Source: Callaeas wilsoni (taxonomy: Eukaryota > Chordata > Aves > Passeriformes > Callaeidae). Taken from it: 64,000 bases of DNA. This document shows, one piece after another, positions 12,900-23,735 of this stretch (its first letter is position 1; each line of letters opens with the position of its first letter). The notes below the pieces were generated by a model. That model was given only the letters and a program-made list of their open reading frames with translations. It ran no database searches and had not been told where the DNA came from. The position numbers and the translations under genes are program-made. The stretch spans positions 62,001 to 126,000 of the forward strand of contig VWPU01012286.1 of NCBI GenBank assembly GCA_013398955.1. Direction: 5' to 3'.

Positions 12900-13577
12900 A
12901 GCGTGAACCTCAGCCACGGGCTGGGCAGGGAACGGCTGGAGAGCAGCCCTGGCCGGAAGGATTTGGGGGTGCTGCGGGATCAACAGCTGGACGTGCCCTG
13001 GCCATGTGCACAGGCACCCAGAAATCCTCGCGTCCTGGGCTGAGGGGGGATTCTGCCCCTCTGCCCCTGTGCTCGGGTGAGACCCCACCTGCAGAGCTGC
13101 CCCAGCCCTGGGGCCAACAGCAGGAGGACGTGGAGCTGCTGGAGGGAGTCCAGAGGAGGCCCTGGAGCTGCTCCAGGGCTGGAGCCCCTCTGCTCTGGAG
13201 CCAGGCTGGGAGAGCTGGGGGTGCTCACCTGGAGAGGAGAAGGCTCCAGGGAGAGCTCAGAGACCCTTCCAGGGCCTAAAGGGGCTCCAGGAGAGCTGGA
13301 GAGGGACTTGGGACAAGGGGAATGGCTTCCTGCTGCCGGAGGGCAGGGATGGATGGGATATTGGGAAGGAATTCTTGGCTGTGAGCAGGTGCTGAGGCCC
13401 TGGCACAGGGTGCCCAGAGAAGCTGTGGCTGCCCCTGGATCCCTGGAAGTGTCCAAGGCCAGGTTGGACAGAGCTTGGGACAGCCTGACCTGGTGGAAGG
13501 TGTCCCTGCCCGTGGCAGGGGTTGGAACTGGGTGATCTTTAAGGTCCCTTCCCACCCAAGCCATTCTGGGATTGTGT
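12900..13577 (+). mobile_element. Longest CR1 LINE copy in the window
   Basis: Sense CR1 of about 0.68 kb. It runs from the ORF2 C-terminal coding region (AACGGCTGGAGAGCAGCCCT) through GTGAGACCCCACCTGCAGAG, GGACGTGGAGCTGCTGGAGG, the GAGAGGAGAAGGCTCCAGGG block and GATGGGATATTGGGAAGGAA to GGTCCCTTCCCACCCAAGCC and a terminal ATTCTGGGATTGTG. Divergence from the other type I copies looks low. The 5' boundary is uncertain by about 50 bp. It is 5'-truncated and therefore cannot be autonomous. Confidence 0.95.
12929..13043 (+). pseudogene. CR1 ORF2 C-terminal remnant
   Basis: One frame reads ERLESSPGRKDLGVLRDQQL, followed by DVPWPCAQAP. This matches the conserved CR1 ORF2 stretch near the end of the reverse transcriptase (family pattern ERLESSPAEKDLGVL, then a short LD block). 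The following VRPHL and LLERVQRR equivalents lie in other frames, so the copy carries frameshifts and stops. No reverse-transcriptase catalytic motif is present because the element is truncated downstream of it. Confidence 0.8.
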
Positions 13578-15693
13578 AAATCAAGCACTTTCCTATAGTC
13601 AGTTTTCCCCACTTAGCAGACTTAAGAAGTTTTCCATGTTTGACAACATTCGGTTTTCAACCATCTAAACACACTTGGCTGTTTACGTTTCACAGGGATG
13701 TATCCCATTTCATAGGGATGTCTGTTTCCCTGCAGTTTCAAACTGATAATTACAAAGGTAAATGACCATGTTTAACTTTAAAAATAATATGTAAGACTTG
13801 TTTTCTGTGAGTGTACACATGTCCTTCTGGACTGCCAGGGGCTTGTGTAGAAACAATAAATTTATTCTTCTGGGATTAATCCCTACTCTGCTTCTCCAGC
13901 CCACTCCTTTTTTTTTTAAATTTTCTGTTGGGAGAGTGGAAACGAGAGTGAAAGAAGGAAAAAACTCTTCCCGGTTTCATGTTTGTCTGTGCTCATCTTT
14001 CCCAAGCAGCAGGTAGATGTGTCAACACCATGAATTATGGATGGAGCTGCTGGAGCCCACGGAGCGCTGCGGAGCCGCAGTGGAGTTGACCTGTTTTATT
14101 CATCCCTCAGCAGCAGAACTCCCCGTGGGACTGGGAAAACCCAAAACCTTCCCGTTTTCTGTGCTTGGGAAGTTAGTCCTGGATTATACTGATTAAAACT
14201 TGGCAAGGAGAAGCTGGAGAGCTTTCACACCTTTCCAGTATGGAAAATTCTCTTGTTCGAGAGGATATTTCAATCTGAAAAACAGTTGTCAAAGGCAAAG
14301 TTATGTTTTTCTCTCTTGGAAATGAACTCTTTTGCAGTGTGCCAAGATATTTTTTTAGGTTTAGGGGGAAAAGATGGCAAAAGATGCCTTGCCATCAGGG
14401 CAAGGGAAAGACAAAAGCAGGGACTCGACATGGACTGCGCATGACACAGGAGCTGAGTTCTTGTATGACTTGGAGTGAGATGTGTGGTTTGTCTGGATTT
14501 TTGTTTTCCATATCCCTGGAAAGGAATGATTGATATTTCCCCTGCAAGGCGGTTTTCAGGCTTCTTGGATAAAAAATTTGCAGGGATTAATTATATGGCA
14601 CAAAAACTCTTGTAGCTCTGGGGTTTGGCATTGGTGCCACTCAAAAGTAATGGTGAGAACTGAAGAAAAAGCTGGTTTTTATCATGCTCTGAACCCCTCG
14701 AGTGCCTTACACAGTCCTAGCAAAGGTAGGGTGGCAGTGAACCGACATCTTTTATCTTCTGCATTTTTGTATTTTGAATGTGTGCCCGTTCCAGCAGTCA
14801 TCATGTAAGGAATTCGATAGTGGGAGGATCTGAATGGGTTCCATTTCCATTCTGTTTGTTGTCGTTACACCCGGTTTAATTTTTCCTGTTGTATTCCTGT
14901 GTATAGACACAGCCTGTGTGCGACTGCATTCCTGGTGGGGAAGGGTGGGAGAGCTGGATTTTACCATTTACCATCCTATTTGAGGGAGTTTTTGCCTTCC
15001 TTTTATTGTTTTCCTTAAACAATATTTTTGATTATTATTGTATTTTGTATGAGGAAGGGCTGCAATAGGTGTAATTTATTTTAAATACTCAATTTCTCTT
15101 AAAATGCCCTATTTTCTTGGCAAAGTGGATCTTGGAGCTTTGTCTGCTGGGAGAGGAAATTATTATTTCATTTACTTACTTCTGTTTTTAAATCTGTTTT
15201 TTCAATCTGTTGCTGATTTTAATTGTTTTTAAGTCAAGAATCCCAGCTTGGTGATTTAAAACATTTGACAGTAAACTTTTTTTTTTTAAAATTGTGCTTT
15301 TGTTTTCCTAAAAGAAATTTCTGCTCCCTGCTTCGTCAAATATCAAAATATCAGTCATACACTGTCGTCCTTTCATTAAAATCAGAACTCCTGTATTTTA
15401 GCCGCTGCTTCTATGAACACTTATTTTAAGCAATGACATCTAATTAGTAATTTGAGAGTCTTTAATTTTTTATTATGTAGGAAACAGAGAATGATACGTT
15501 TCAGTGGTGATGTGTGCTAGGAGCTATCGTAAAACTTCCCTTGGAAACTGGAATTCAGATTAATACAGCATGGGCTGCACAAGTGTTTGTGTTCATAGAA
15601 CTACTTTCCACTTCCTGAATTCCTGAGAAAAGCAACAGTCTTCTCCCAAAACAGACTGGGATGTCAGCAGCAGGATCGATCTGACAGGTGTTT
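13578..15693. other. A/T-rich non-coding stretch
   Basis: No gene or CR1 recognised. 14.99-15.48 kb is markedly A/T-rich, with many ATTA/TAAT homeodomain-like cores. A small CTGCGG-AG-CCGCAG inverted repeat sits near 14066-14079. Confidence 0.5.
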
Positions 15694-15992
15694 CCATAGA
15701 ATCACAGATGGTTTGGGTTGGAAGGCACCTTAAAGATCATCCATTCCCACTCCCAGCCATAGGCTGGGACACCTTCCACTATCCCAGGGTGTCCCAAGCC
15801 CCATCCAGCCTGGCCTTGGACACTTCCAGGGATCCAGGGGCAGCCCCAGCTGCTCTGGGCACCCTGTGCCAGGGCCTCAGCACCCTAACAGGAAACAATT
15901 CCTTCCTAGTATCCCATCTATCCCTGCCCTGAGGCAGTGGGAAGCCATTCCCCCTTGTGCTATCCCTCCAGCCCCTTGTGCAAAGTCCCTCT
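15694..15992 (-). mobile_element. CR1 LINE 3' fragment
   Basis: Antisense type I copy: octamer tail CCATAGAATCACAG, GGTTTGGGTTGGAAGGCACC, CACCTTCCACTATCCCAGGG, CAGGGATCCAGGGGCAGCCC and AGTGGGAAGCCATTCCCCCT. About 300 bp with low divergence by eye; 5'-truncated near CAAAGTCCCTCTTTCGGA. Confidence 0.95.
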
Positions 15993-17083
15993 TTCGGACT
16001 GTTCTAGAAAATACAAGGTGTGAACCTGTCTCAGCTTGTTTGGCGTGGAAGATAAACATCAAATCACTCACGTGAAAGATGTTGCTTTTTTTCCCTTTTT
16101 CTACCCAGATGTTAAAGTGCTCTCTTGGTGCTTGGATATTGTCACAACCATTTTGCATCCCCAAATCTGTGTGTACCTATCTGAAGGGGTTTTTCTCAGG
16201 CTGTGTGAGCGGAGCAGGACAGAGTAGGGCTGAGGTCAGGGGTACCAGGCCTTGTAAAACAATTTCAGCGTCTCTTTGTACGGATCTGTTTGTCTTGTGA
16301 TCCATCAAAACCCAGCTGGGGAATTTGTCCGGGCTGATGGCTCGTTTCCTCCTTGGAGAGACCTTCAAAGGCTGCCATACAAGTGGTTGACATTCTTCAC
16401 AGACACATGGTTGTTCCAGCAGGTTCATTAATGCAACGCTGCCTTCAAGCTCTTTGGAAGTTTAAGGGTCTAATTCTCTCGTTTACACCAGTGTGGAACA
16501 GGGTAGGAATCGTAATGACTCGAGCTTTTGTAGTCTGTGTACAAAAAGGGAGATTGAATTTGATGCGTTTGGTGGGAATTAAGATCAGAAAGGAATATTA
16601 GATCATCTATGCTAATTATGAGTAAATTAGATGGTGCAAATTCTGAGCAGGAAAATAAATGCACACTGTGATTCCTTACGGGATGAACTCTGTCACAAGG
16701 AGCTGATGGGTGAGAAGAGGGTGTTGATTGCTGAGGCTGCTCTGATGGGGCATAGCTGATGTTCACTTGGGCATAATCCATGCATCAGACAAAAAGGGAA
16801 TGGCATCCCTTTCTCCCTGGGCTTAATCTGATCCTTGGGCTGATCATGAGGGCGGTGGGCAAGATGCTCTGGGCTGCCTGAGCAGAGGCTCCTGCAGAGC
16901 TCACAACGCCGGTGCTCTGTCACCTTTGTAGCTGCTGTTTAGGGAGCTGCAGGCTGGGCTTAGATTGGCTTTAGTCCTCCTTGCCAGATCAGAGAAGTCC
17001 AGCTTCCTCACCTGGTTTTCCTAAGTCCTGTGCTGTATGCAGTTTGGGGCATTAAAGGCTCCTCTTGAATGGCCAGCCAGAGC
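15993..17083. other. Unique non-coding stretch
   Basis: No repeat or gene recognised. Small frames on both strands only. Confidence 0.55.
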
Positions 17084-17335
17084 CTTCCACTTCCCAGAGG
17101 GGTTCCGAGAGTTCTGGAGAGGGACTTGGGACAAGGGGGAATGGCTTCCCACTGCCCGAGGGCAGGGTTAGGTGGGATATTGGGAAGGAATCCTTCCCTG
17201 TGAGGGTGGGGAGGCCCTGGCACAGGTTTCCCAGAGAAGCTGTGGCTGCCCCTGGACCCCTGGAAAAGTTCAAGGCCAGGTTGGAGTTCTAACAATCTTT
17301 AGGGTCCCTTCCAACCCAAAGCATCCCGTGATTCC
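17084..17335 (+). mobile_element. CR1 LINE fragment with internal deletion
   Basis: Sense type I copy beginning at CCTTCCACTTCCCAGAGGGG and ending GGGTCCCTTCCAACCCAAAG, then CATCCCGTGATTCC. The segment that normally carries GCTTGGAGCAACCTGGGATA through the CCATGGCAGGGG block is missing: sequence jumps at about 17286 from CAAGGCCAGGTTGGA to GTTCTAACAATCTTTAGG. The deletion is roughly 70 bp compared with neighbours. Confidence 0.93.
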
Positions 17336-20300
17336 TCTTAACATCAGCCTGTGGTGTTACTCAGGTGATCAGTGGTGGTTTTGGACAAGACAAGCCCAAG
17401 TATCAGCCCTGTTTTCCTTGTTTCTGGCTGCCAGCTGGATATGGAGTCATTGATTGCTGTCCTTGGAGCACAGTAGTCCATATTGCTTTAAACCCATTTA
17501 GACACATATGTTTGACTGTAATTATTGCCTTAATATGTAACTGCAAGTTTTTGATAGACTTGTTCAGAGCCTCCAAAAAGGAAAGTAGCGTAAAATGGAT
17601 TTACATGTTCAAAGATCAGGAGGGACTGACATAATCCTTTCTTTGGATGAAAGACCTTCCTGAAGCTTGGAACTGAGCAATTTTTTTTCTTTTTTTGGTC
17701 TTTTGGAAACATCCAATAGTCAAGTAAAGATATTGAGTCCAAGAGTTATTAAATCCTGATGGATCCTTCTGATGTGCACTTGGAAAGCTTTTCTATGTTG
17801 GCCTGGCCTTTTATCTGCTCGGTCTTCAGATGCTTCTATTTTATCTATTTCTGAACTTTCAGAACTCCAGAAAGCCTTTCAGCCCAATTTAATATGGAAT
17901 AAAGCAAAAAGCATGGTTTGATTCCAGACCAAGTCGGTCAGGCAACAGTTAGATAAGTATAATTAGACTTGTAATTGGAATGCGTTGTAGACAATTAGTT
18001 TTTGTAAATGTGTGTAATTTAATCCCAAGTAAAGGGTCAGGAGGACCTTGCTGTGAAAGAGGTTAAGGAGTAACATGTATAATTTCCAGGCCTTCTGATG
18101 CTCATGTCTGGCACAGCTGGAGAGGAGCATGTCCATCTTTCCAATGGCAGCAAAAAATCCACCCTCCACAAGGTGAGTCAGGGCTTCTGTTCTGCCTTTG
18201 TCTCCCAGTATTCATTCCAAGAGCAGCCTTAATAAATCCACGGAGGATGCTATCGCAGCAGTGATTTAGAGAATCCCCCATAAAAAACCAAAGTCTGTGA
18301 GGTAACAAGACCCACTCTGTGGGAGTCCATTCAGCTTTTAGGGAAGCTCCTGAGAAACGGGATCCGATCTCATCCCGAGGACTCAATTCGTGCTCTCTGT
18401 GGCAAAGGGCTGCAGGATCTCACCCGCGCGCTTACACGGCAGCACTCGGGATGTTTTTCTTCCTGCAATCCTTTTGTCAGGAAAGGGGCAGCCCTTCAGC
18501 CTCCAAGGTCAGCCCAGGAAAAGGGTCTGCTTCCCAGCATGTGGTACTCATTTGCCTGGAATTTTTGACACCACTTATTACAATACGGCGCAGCTGCAAG
18601 TTCCCAGGCTCTTGTTTTTGGGGTAGGGTTGAATGGTAGGAGAGAAATGCCCAAACTTCTCCCTGGAATCTTACAACATGGCTTGCGTGCGGAGCGGGGT
18701 GCACAGGGAATACATTCCCAGGATTTAACAGATCCTGCACCATTATGGTTGGTCTTTATAGCTTTAGCAAAACAACCTCGGTGTGTCGGAGTCCCCGAGA
18801 ACGGGTTGGCGGTGCTCGTGACCGGCTGCACCTGGGCTTTGCCAGAGTTCTCCGTGTTATTTATGGCTCCCGGGCTGCACTGTGCGTGACCCAGGTTCTG
18901 TCGGCACAGATGTCGGGGCTGGGGGTGGATTCCATGGAAGGAGTCGGCAAAGGGGACTTGCAGCTCGGGGTTAGTCAGCTACAACAAATGCAAAGCCTGG
19001 AAGAGCAGGTTCTGGTTTCCTGCCTTCTGCTGTAATAGCAGGAGCAGTGTAACCGTATGATTAACAGCAAGAGTCCTAAAGTAGCAGGATACTAAATACT
19101 GGGAATTCAAAGGAAACCTCAGCTTCTGGCAATTACAGAGTCTGTGCAGCGGAGAGATGGAGCTTCTGACTCCAGTGTTATTTGTGACCTACTTGGAACT
19201 GAAATGTTGCAAGAGACTGTTTGTTTAACACTCAATTGCTATTTTTCTTAAAGTTATACCATATTCGGGTTAAATACAATCCTTTGAACATGGACTGATA
19301 GATAAACATTCTCCACAGAAAATTCCATCAGTTCTTGTCTTAGTTTTTATTGCCAGCAAATGCTCAATGTGTTCCTTCTTTTTCCATTGCAAGAACACCC
19401 GCCCCAAACTTCCATAACCTTACCTCTCATGTATCCAATATTTTATAGAGCAATCACAAAGGGTAGTAAATTGAGTAAAACATACTATCCTTGGCAGGAT
19501 TTCCCTTATGACTAAATCCAATATGAACAAAGAGGACAAGGGCAAATAACTTCACTTATTCAGGTCATTTTTCATAAGAATCATAAAAATTAGATAGAAA
19601 AGGCCGATTAGATTATCTCTCCTCTCTTCCATTTTGCCAGTTCTGAGTTGTTCTGTACAGTAACCTTGTGAAATTTTACTTGTCCAAATGGAAGAAAGAT
19701 AATTTTCTTGATGGTTATTATTTTTTTTGAGTGGAAAAGGATGGATGGTTTTTCCATCTGGGCTAGAAAATACTTCTTGTGCTTCTACAAGGCTCATTTT
19801 TAATTTCTACAACTGTCTCCTCTTCAACAGTTTTATGTTCCTCTTTTTGGGCACCGGTGATCTTATCGTGAGGCGTTGCCTGCGCTTGGGCCCATGTTTT
19901 TAATTCCACCCCGTTATTCCAGTTGTTCAAGTATTGGAATAACCCTGAGGCCATCTGTAACAATTTCACCCCATTGTGTTTCTGCCCTTCAAGTGCTCGC
20001 CAGGATTAATGTGCCAACAACAACAGATTGTTCTTGCTGTATAGTGGGAAATGTTTATAATGCTCTTCAGATTAAAATAATTTAAAATCCTCTTAAAAAG
20101 ATGTTTCTTCCCCACCCCCAAGAGAACTGCCAGAGAAGTGTATGTAAGATGACTTAAACTGCCCAAAACAATAAAAACTAAGTCTCTTACAATGGTGAAG
20201 GACCATGAAGAGTTGGAGAGAAGCTGTCAGCCCAGCAGCTCTAGAGCTTGTGTTTAACTCCACATGTGTGGCTTAATTGCTGTGCTGAGCTTCTCACAAG

Positions 20301-20597
20301 CTGAAGAAGGCAGTGGAATGTTTTTGACATTTGTTGCTCTAAATTACAATTGTATCAGTACCATTAAAGTGTCCCAAAAAATGCTAAAATTAATACGGGT
20401 TTAGAAGGAGTTAATGTTTAAGGAGTGTATGTGCTTATCTGCAGCTGAAAGGTCACTGAGTAAATTCTTCAATGATCCCAGTGTTGTGGGGGTGCTGCTG
20501 AAATGACACATCTTGTTCTGTTTCCAAAAAAAAAAAAAAAATCCGGTTTGGGACTCTGGAGCAAATGGGGATGTGTCTCATATTGCTGGGAAATAGG
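17336..20597. other. Repeat-poor non-coding stretch
   Basis: About 3.3 kb without CR1. Contains a strong donor-like site at 18173 (CACAAG|GTGAGTCA), a moderately CpG-rich patch at 18780-18925, minus-strand lysine/glutamate/glutamine-rich frames at 19552-19969 that I do not recognise, and an A-run at 20526-20541. Confidence 0.5.
20526..20541. repeat. Poly-A run (16 A)
   Basis: Sixteen uninterrupted adenines. No recognised element ends here; the neighbouring CR1 begins about 57 bp downstream on the opposite strand. Confidence 0.95.
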
Positions 20598-21190
20598 GAA
20601 TCACAGAATCATGTCATGGAATCCCAGAATGGTTTGGTTTGAGAGGGACCTTAAAGCCCATCCAGTGCCACCTCCTGCCATAGGCAGGGACATCTTCCAC
20701 TGTCCCAGCTTGCTGCAAGCCCCGTCCTTGGACACTTCCAGGAATCCAGGGGCAGCCACAGCTTCTCTGGGCAACCTCAGGGTGCCAGGGCCTCCCCACT
20801 CTCACAGGAAGGAATTTGTTCCCAGTATCCCATCTAACTCTGGCCTCTAGCAGTAAGAAGCCATTTCTTCTTGTTGTGTCCCTCCAGGCCCTTGTAAATA
20901 GTCTCTCTCCATCTTTATTATTGCCTCCTTCAGGCTTGAAGGCCACAATTAGGGGACTGGAAGTGCACATGGCCAGGGCCTGTCCACCTTTTCATCTCCC
21001 AGCACCCCCAAATCCTTCTCCACAGGACTGTTCTCAATGACTTCTTCTCCCTGTATGTTCTTATACCCAGTGCAGCACTTGGCCTTGTTGAACCTCATGA
21101 TTCCCATGAATCTCCTGCTTCTCAAGCTCATGCAGGTCCCTCTGGATGGCCCTGTCCTTCAGGAGTGTCACCTGCACTGCTCAGCTTTCG
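20598..21190 (-). mobile_element. CR1 LINE copy with ORF2 sequence
   Basis: Antisense copy of about 0.59 kb. It opens with four degraded tail octamers (AATCACAGAATCATG, then TCATGGAATCCCAGAATGG), continues through GGTTTGGTTTGAGAGGGACC, ATCTTCCACTGTCCCAGC and GTCTCTCTCCATCTTTATTA into ORF2 (GGCCTTGTTGAACCTCATGA; GTCCCTCTGGATGGCC). Its ORF2-end sequence keeps GERLFTRAW-like coding, unlike several type I copies. It is the copy that extends furthest into the coding region. Confidence 0.94.
20949..21131 (-). pseudogene. CR1 ORF2 remnant, open frame kept
   Basis: A 60-codon minus-strand frame includes MRFNKAKCCTGYKN, then EEVIENSPVEKDLGVLGDEK and VDRPWPCA. This follows the known CR1 ORF2 C-terminal order (a LMRFNKAKC block, then the ESSPAEKDLGVLVDEKLD block). 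Immediately upstream the DNA matches the preceding 'LKEGQGHPEGPA' region but out of frame. It is a dead fragment lacking the catalytic reverse-transcriptase motifs. Confidence 0.85.
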
Positions 21191-22937
21191 GGAGCAGTGT
21201 TTTGATGGAGTAAAATGGTTTGGCATGGTTTTGGAGCATGCACTGTGAGGTATCCTATAGATCCTATGCCAGCAGGTCTGGGACCACACGTGTGTCATCT
21301 TCATCTCTTCAGCATCTCACGAGTGAATTGCTAGGAGTGGAATTTTGGAGGGAAAATAAGGGAAAGGAATGTGGCCAGCTCAGTCAGGGGGGAATTAGGT
21401 GCCTTAGTCTGTTCTCATGCTGAAGGAGTCTCAGCATCCAGGGCTTGGACCTCCGCAGCCCCTCCTGGGTTCCTGAATTACTGTAGACTCCTGGGTGACG
21501 TTAGGGAAATCAGGCAAGTCTATAATTTATGAACGGGAGATATATTGAATGTGACAGGGAAAACAAAGAGAAATTAGGATCCGCAGAATGAACATTTGTG
21601 ACAGCAGCAGAGGATTCTTGGAAGCTGGTTGTGGGTCATAATGCTATAATAAAGGGAAAGAAACCTTTAATATATAATAAGGTGGCCTTTTTTGAGAACC
21701 ATTTTTTGATACATGTATTTGGTTATATTTTAGTCTAAAAAATAGGGTCTCCTGGTCAGACACATAAGAAAAGAAGGTTTTATGCTTAACAACATCCATA
21801 ATAACCCTTCTTCTGTCTCTTTAGCCACTTCTCATATGTTGATGCCATTCCTGGGCATCCTGCATCCAAATCCCTCTGTGAGAACACAGATCTGAGGGAT
21901 GCTGTCCCTGTTCTCTGTGGCTCTTGCGTTGTGAAGTTTGTCTGCCTTTTGAAATGGAAGAGGGGACTACAGTCCATGGCAACACACAGGGATTTTACTT
22001 AAAAATACTCCTGTTTTGGGAGAGTGGTTTCACTGTGAAATAAAACTGGCATCCTTTAGCTCCATTCTCCATAAAATCCATGGATGGGAGGGTGGCCATG
22101 TACAGACTTGCTGTACATTAATTTCGTTTGCAAAAGCACTGTAATTATACATCTCTCCTGCCAGTTTGGCACAGGAGGACAAGTAAAATCCCAAGCGGAA
22201 TGCCTTCCCCATGAAAAGTCTTTCTGTATGTTTTTTTTCTCCCTTAGCTTGAACATAATAACCTGATTGGCAAACCGTTTAAAAAATGAATTGCGGGGCT
22301 TCCAGCGTGAAATGATTGGCTCCATAGGAGTTAGGGCTTTTGCATACGTGGGGGAAAAATCCAACTGTGCCGCCGAGATCCGCTGGGATGTCCTCTTGGA
22401 GAGCCTGCCAAGCTGCAGTGACCTGGAATGCATCCAGCTGGTGCGTCACCTCTGCTACCAGCGCTGCATTTCTTCAGCTTTTAACTCAATTCCTGCTCTC
22501 AGTGGCAGCTGTTCAGTTCTTCTGCCAGAGATAGCTTTAGGAGGGGGGGAAAAAAAAAGAACTGCAAATAGAGGAATTGTTTGGAATATTGGGTCTAAAC
22601 ATAGATGATGGTGGTGATGGCTGGTTCCATTTTTAGCTTCCTAAAGAAACAAGGCTTATCCAGCAGTGACAACTGCTCGTTGACTGCTTCCTCTCCAGTT
22701 GTGAGTGCAGGGGCCAACTTCAGCCAAATTTTGATTAAAAACCAAGTTTTGCTCCAGATTTTGGTGTTTGGTGGATGAGGACATTTGACTTTGGAGCTCA
22801 GCGGTGACTTCTTTTTGACCGTGTGGCTGCAGGCACTGAATGCAGGGCAGGGGAGGGAGAGGGGGTCTTACAAAGCACAGGAGCAGGAGAGGTGGAGGAG
22901 TGGGCGCCTCACCGGTGTGTGAGCTCTGCTATCAGGG
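21191..22937. other. Unique non-coding stretch
   Basis: No repeat or gene recognised. A 113-codon plus-strand frame at 22267-22608 has near-even composition but no domain and no supporting splice sites. Confidence 0.5.
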
Positions 22938-23144
22938 TAGAGAATAAAAATCATGGCAAAACCGGGTCGCAGCAGTTCCCCGTCTCAAAGAGAGGCCCAC
23001 GCGGTGTCACCAGGTAGGCTCCCACCAGGGGATGTCTTCTCCTGTTCTGTTCCCACCTCTCCTTGTGCTGCCATGACCGTTTGTGGATCACTGAGGCTTA
23101 GGGAACGTTTTAGGCCATGTTATTTGGAGCTTAGATGAGCTTAA
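22938..23144. other. Spacer with a start codon and donor-like site
   Basis: Holds an ATG at 22953 in a favourable context (A at -3, G at +4) and a CCAG|GTAGGC donor-like site at 23013/23014. This is treated as a lead, not as a gene; see findings. Confidence 0.3.
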
Positions 23145-23345
23145 GGCAGCCGTGAGAGTGAAGGCCGGCGAGAAGCCCGTCTGAGGCGCGAGTGGCTCCT
23201 CGCGGCCCTCAAAGCCGCTTTGCCTTAAGGAGCCTGGCTCCGGGCAGGATTATCCTGCTGGCCGGGAGAGCGCGGTGGGAGCCGAGTGGGCATGGAAGTG
23301 TCTCTGGGGAGGAGGATCAGCACCTCAGTGTCACCCTCGGCGCCT
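23145..23345. promoter_or_regulatory. CpG-rich patch, possible mini CpG island
   Basis: By hand count about 16 CpG dinucleotides in 200 bp, with visibly raised G+C (for example GAGGCGCGAG, CTCGCGGCC, GAGAGCGCGGT), whereas flanking sequence has a CpG every 50-100 bp. The patch ends just before a donor-like AAAG|GTGAGATG at 23353. This could be an alternative promoter or first exon, or simply unmethylated or GC-biased sequence. No TATA box or initiator stands out. Confidence 0.4.
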
Positions 23346-23404
23346 GAGCAAAGGTGAGATGTTGAGTTTATCAGCTCGAGTCCTCAGGGTTTCTCTCCTG
23401 CTTT

Positions 23405-23735
23405 AGAACCGCATGGGCTCGTTCAGGTGGAAGGGACCGGCCAGGAACGTCCAGGCCACCTGGCTGACCAAATTCACACCATGTTCTTAAGGGCACTGCC
23501 CAGGTGCCCTGACAGGCTTGAGGCATGGAGCACCTCCGCAGAAAGCCACTTCCAGCATTTGGCCGCTCTCTTGGTAAAGAAGTGCTTCCAAACGTCCAGC
23601 CCGAAGTGGCCAGGGCGACAGTCCCTTCTTGCCCAGCTCTCTGACGCGTGCCAGGCTGTGGTTTGCCCTCCCTGCTGGCTCCAGCTGACCAGCACCCCCA
23701 ATCCCTGTCCGCAGGGCCGCTCTCCAGCCTCTCCT
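23405..23735 (-). mobile_element. Old CR1 of a different type
   Basis: Antisense CR1 fragment lacking the type I signature. It starts near TTCAGGTGGAAGGGACCGGC and passes through GAAGTGCTTCCAAACGTCC to GGGCCGCTCTCCAGCCTCTC. Recognition rests mostly on the translated ORF2 blocks listed in the next entry. GC-rich and diverged. Confidence 0.75.
23474..23735 (-). pseudogene. CR1 ORF2 remnant in an old copy
   Basis: Minus-strand frames carry EERLESGPADRDWG (family pattern ERLESSPAEKDLG) and, in another frame, LDVWKHFFTKRAAKCWKWLS, which matches the known [20 protein letters not shown] block near the ORF2 C terminus, followed by EVLHASSL. Blocks occur in correct order but in different frames and with a shortened gap, so the copy has both deletions and frameshifts. 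Confidence 0.75.

Noticed and set aside
12980..13612. 210-codon minus-strand frame
   Set aside because: It is the antisense of a CR1 copy. The same proline/serine-rich antisense frame recurs at 30047-30547 and 47243-47539, which are also CR1.
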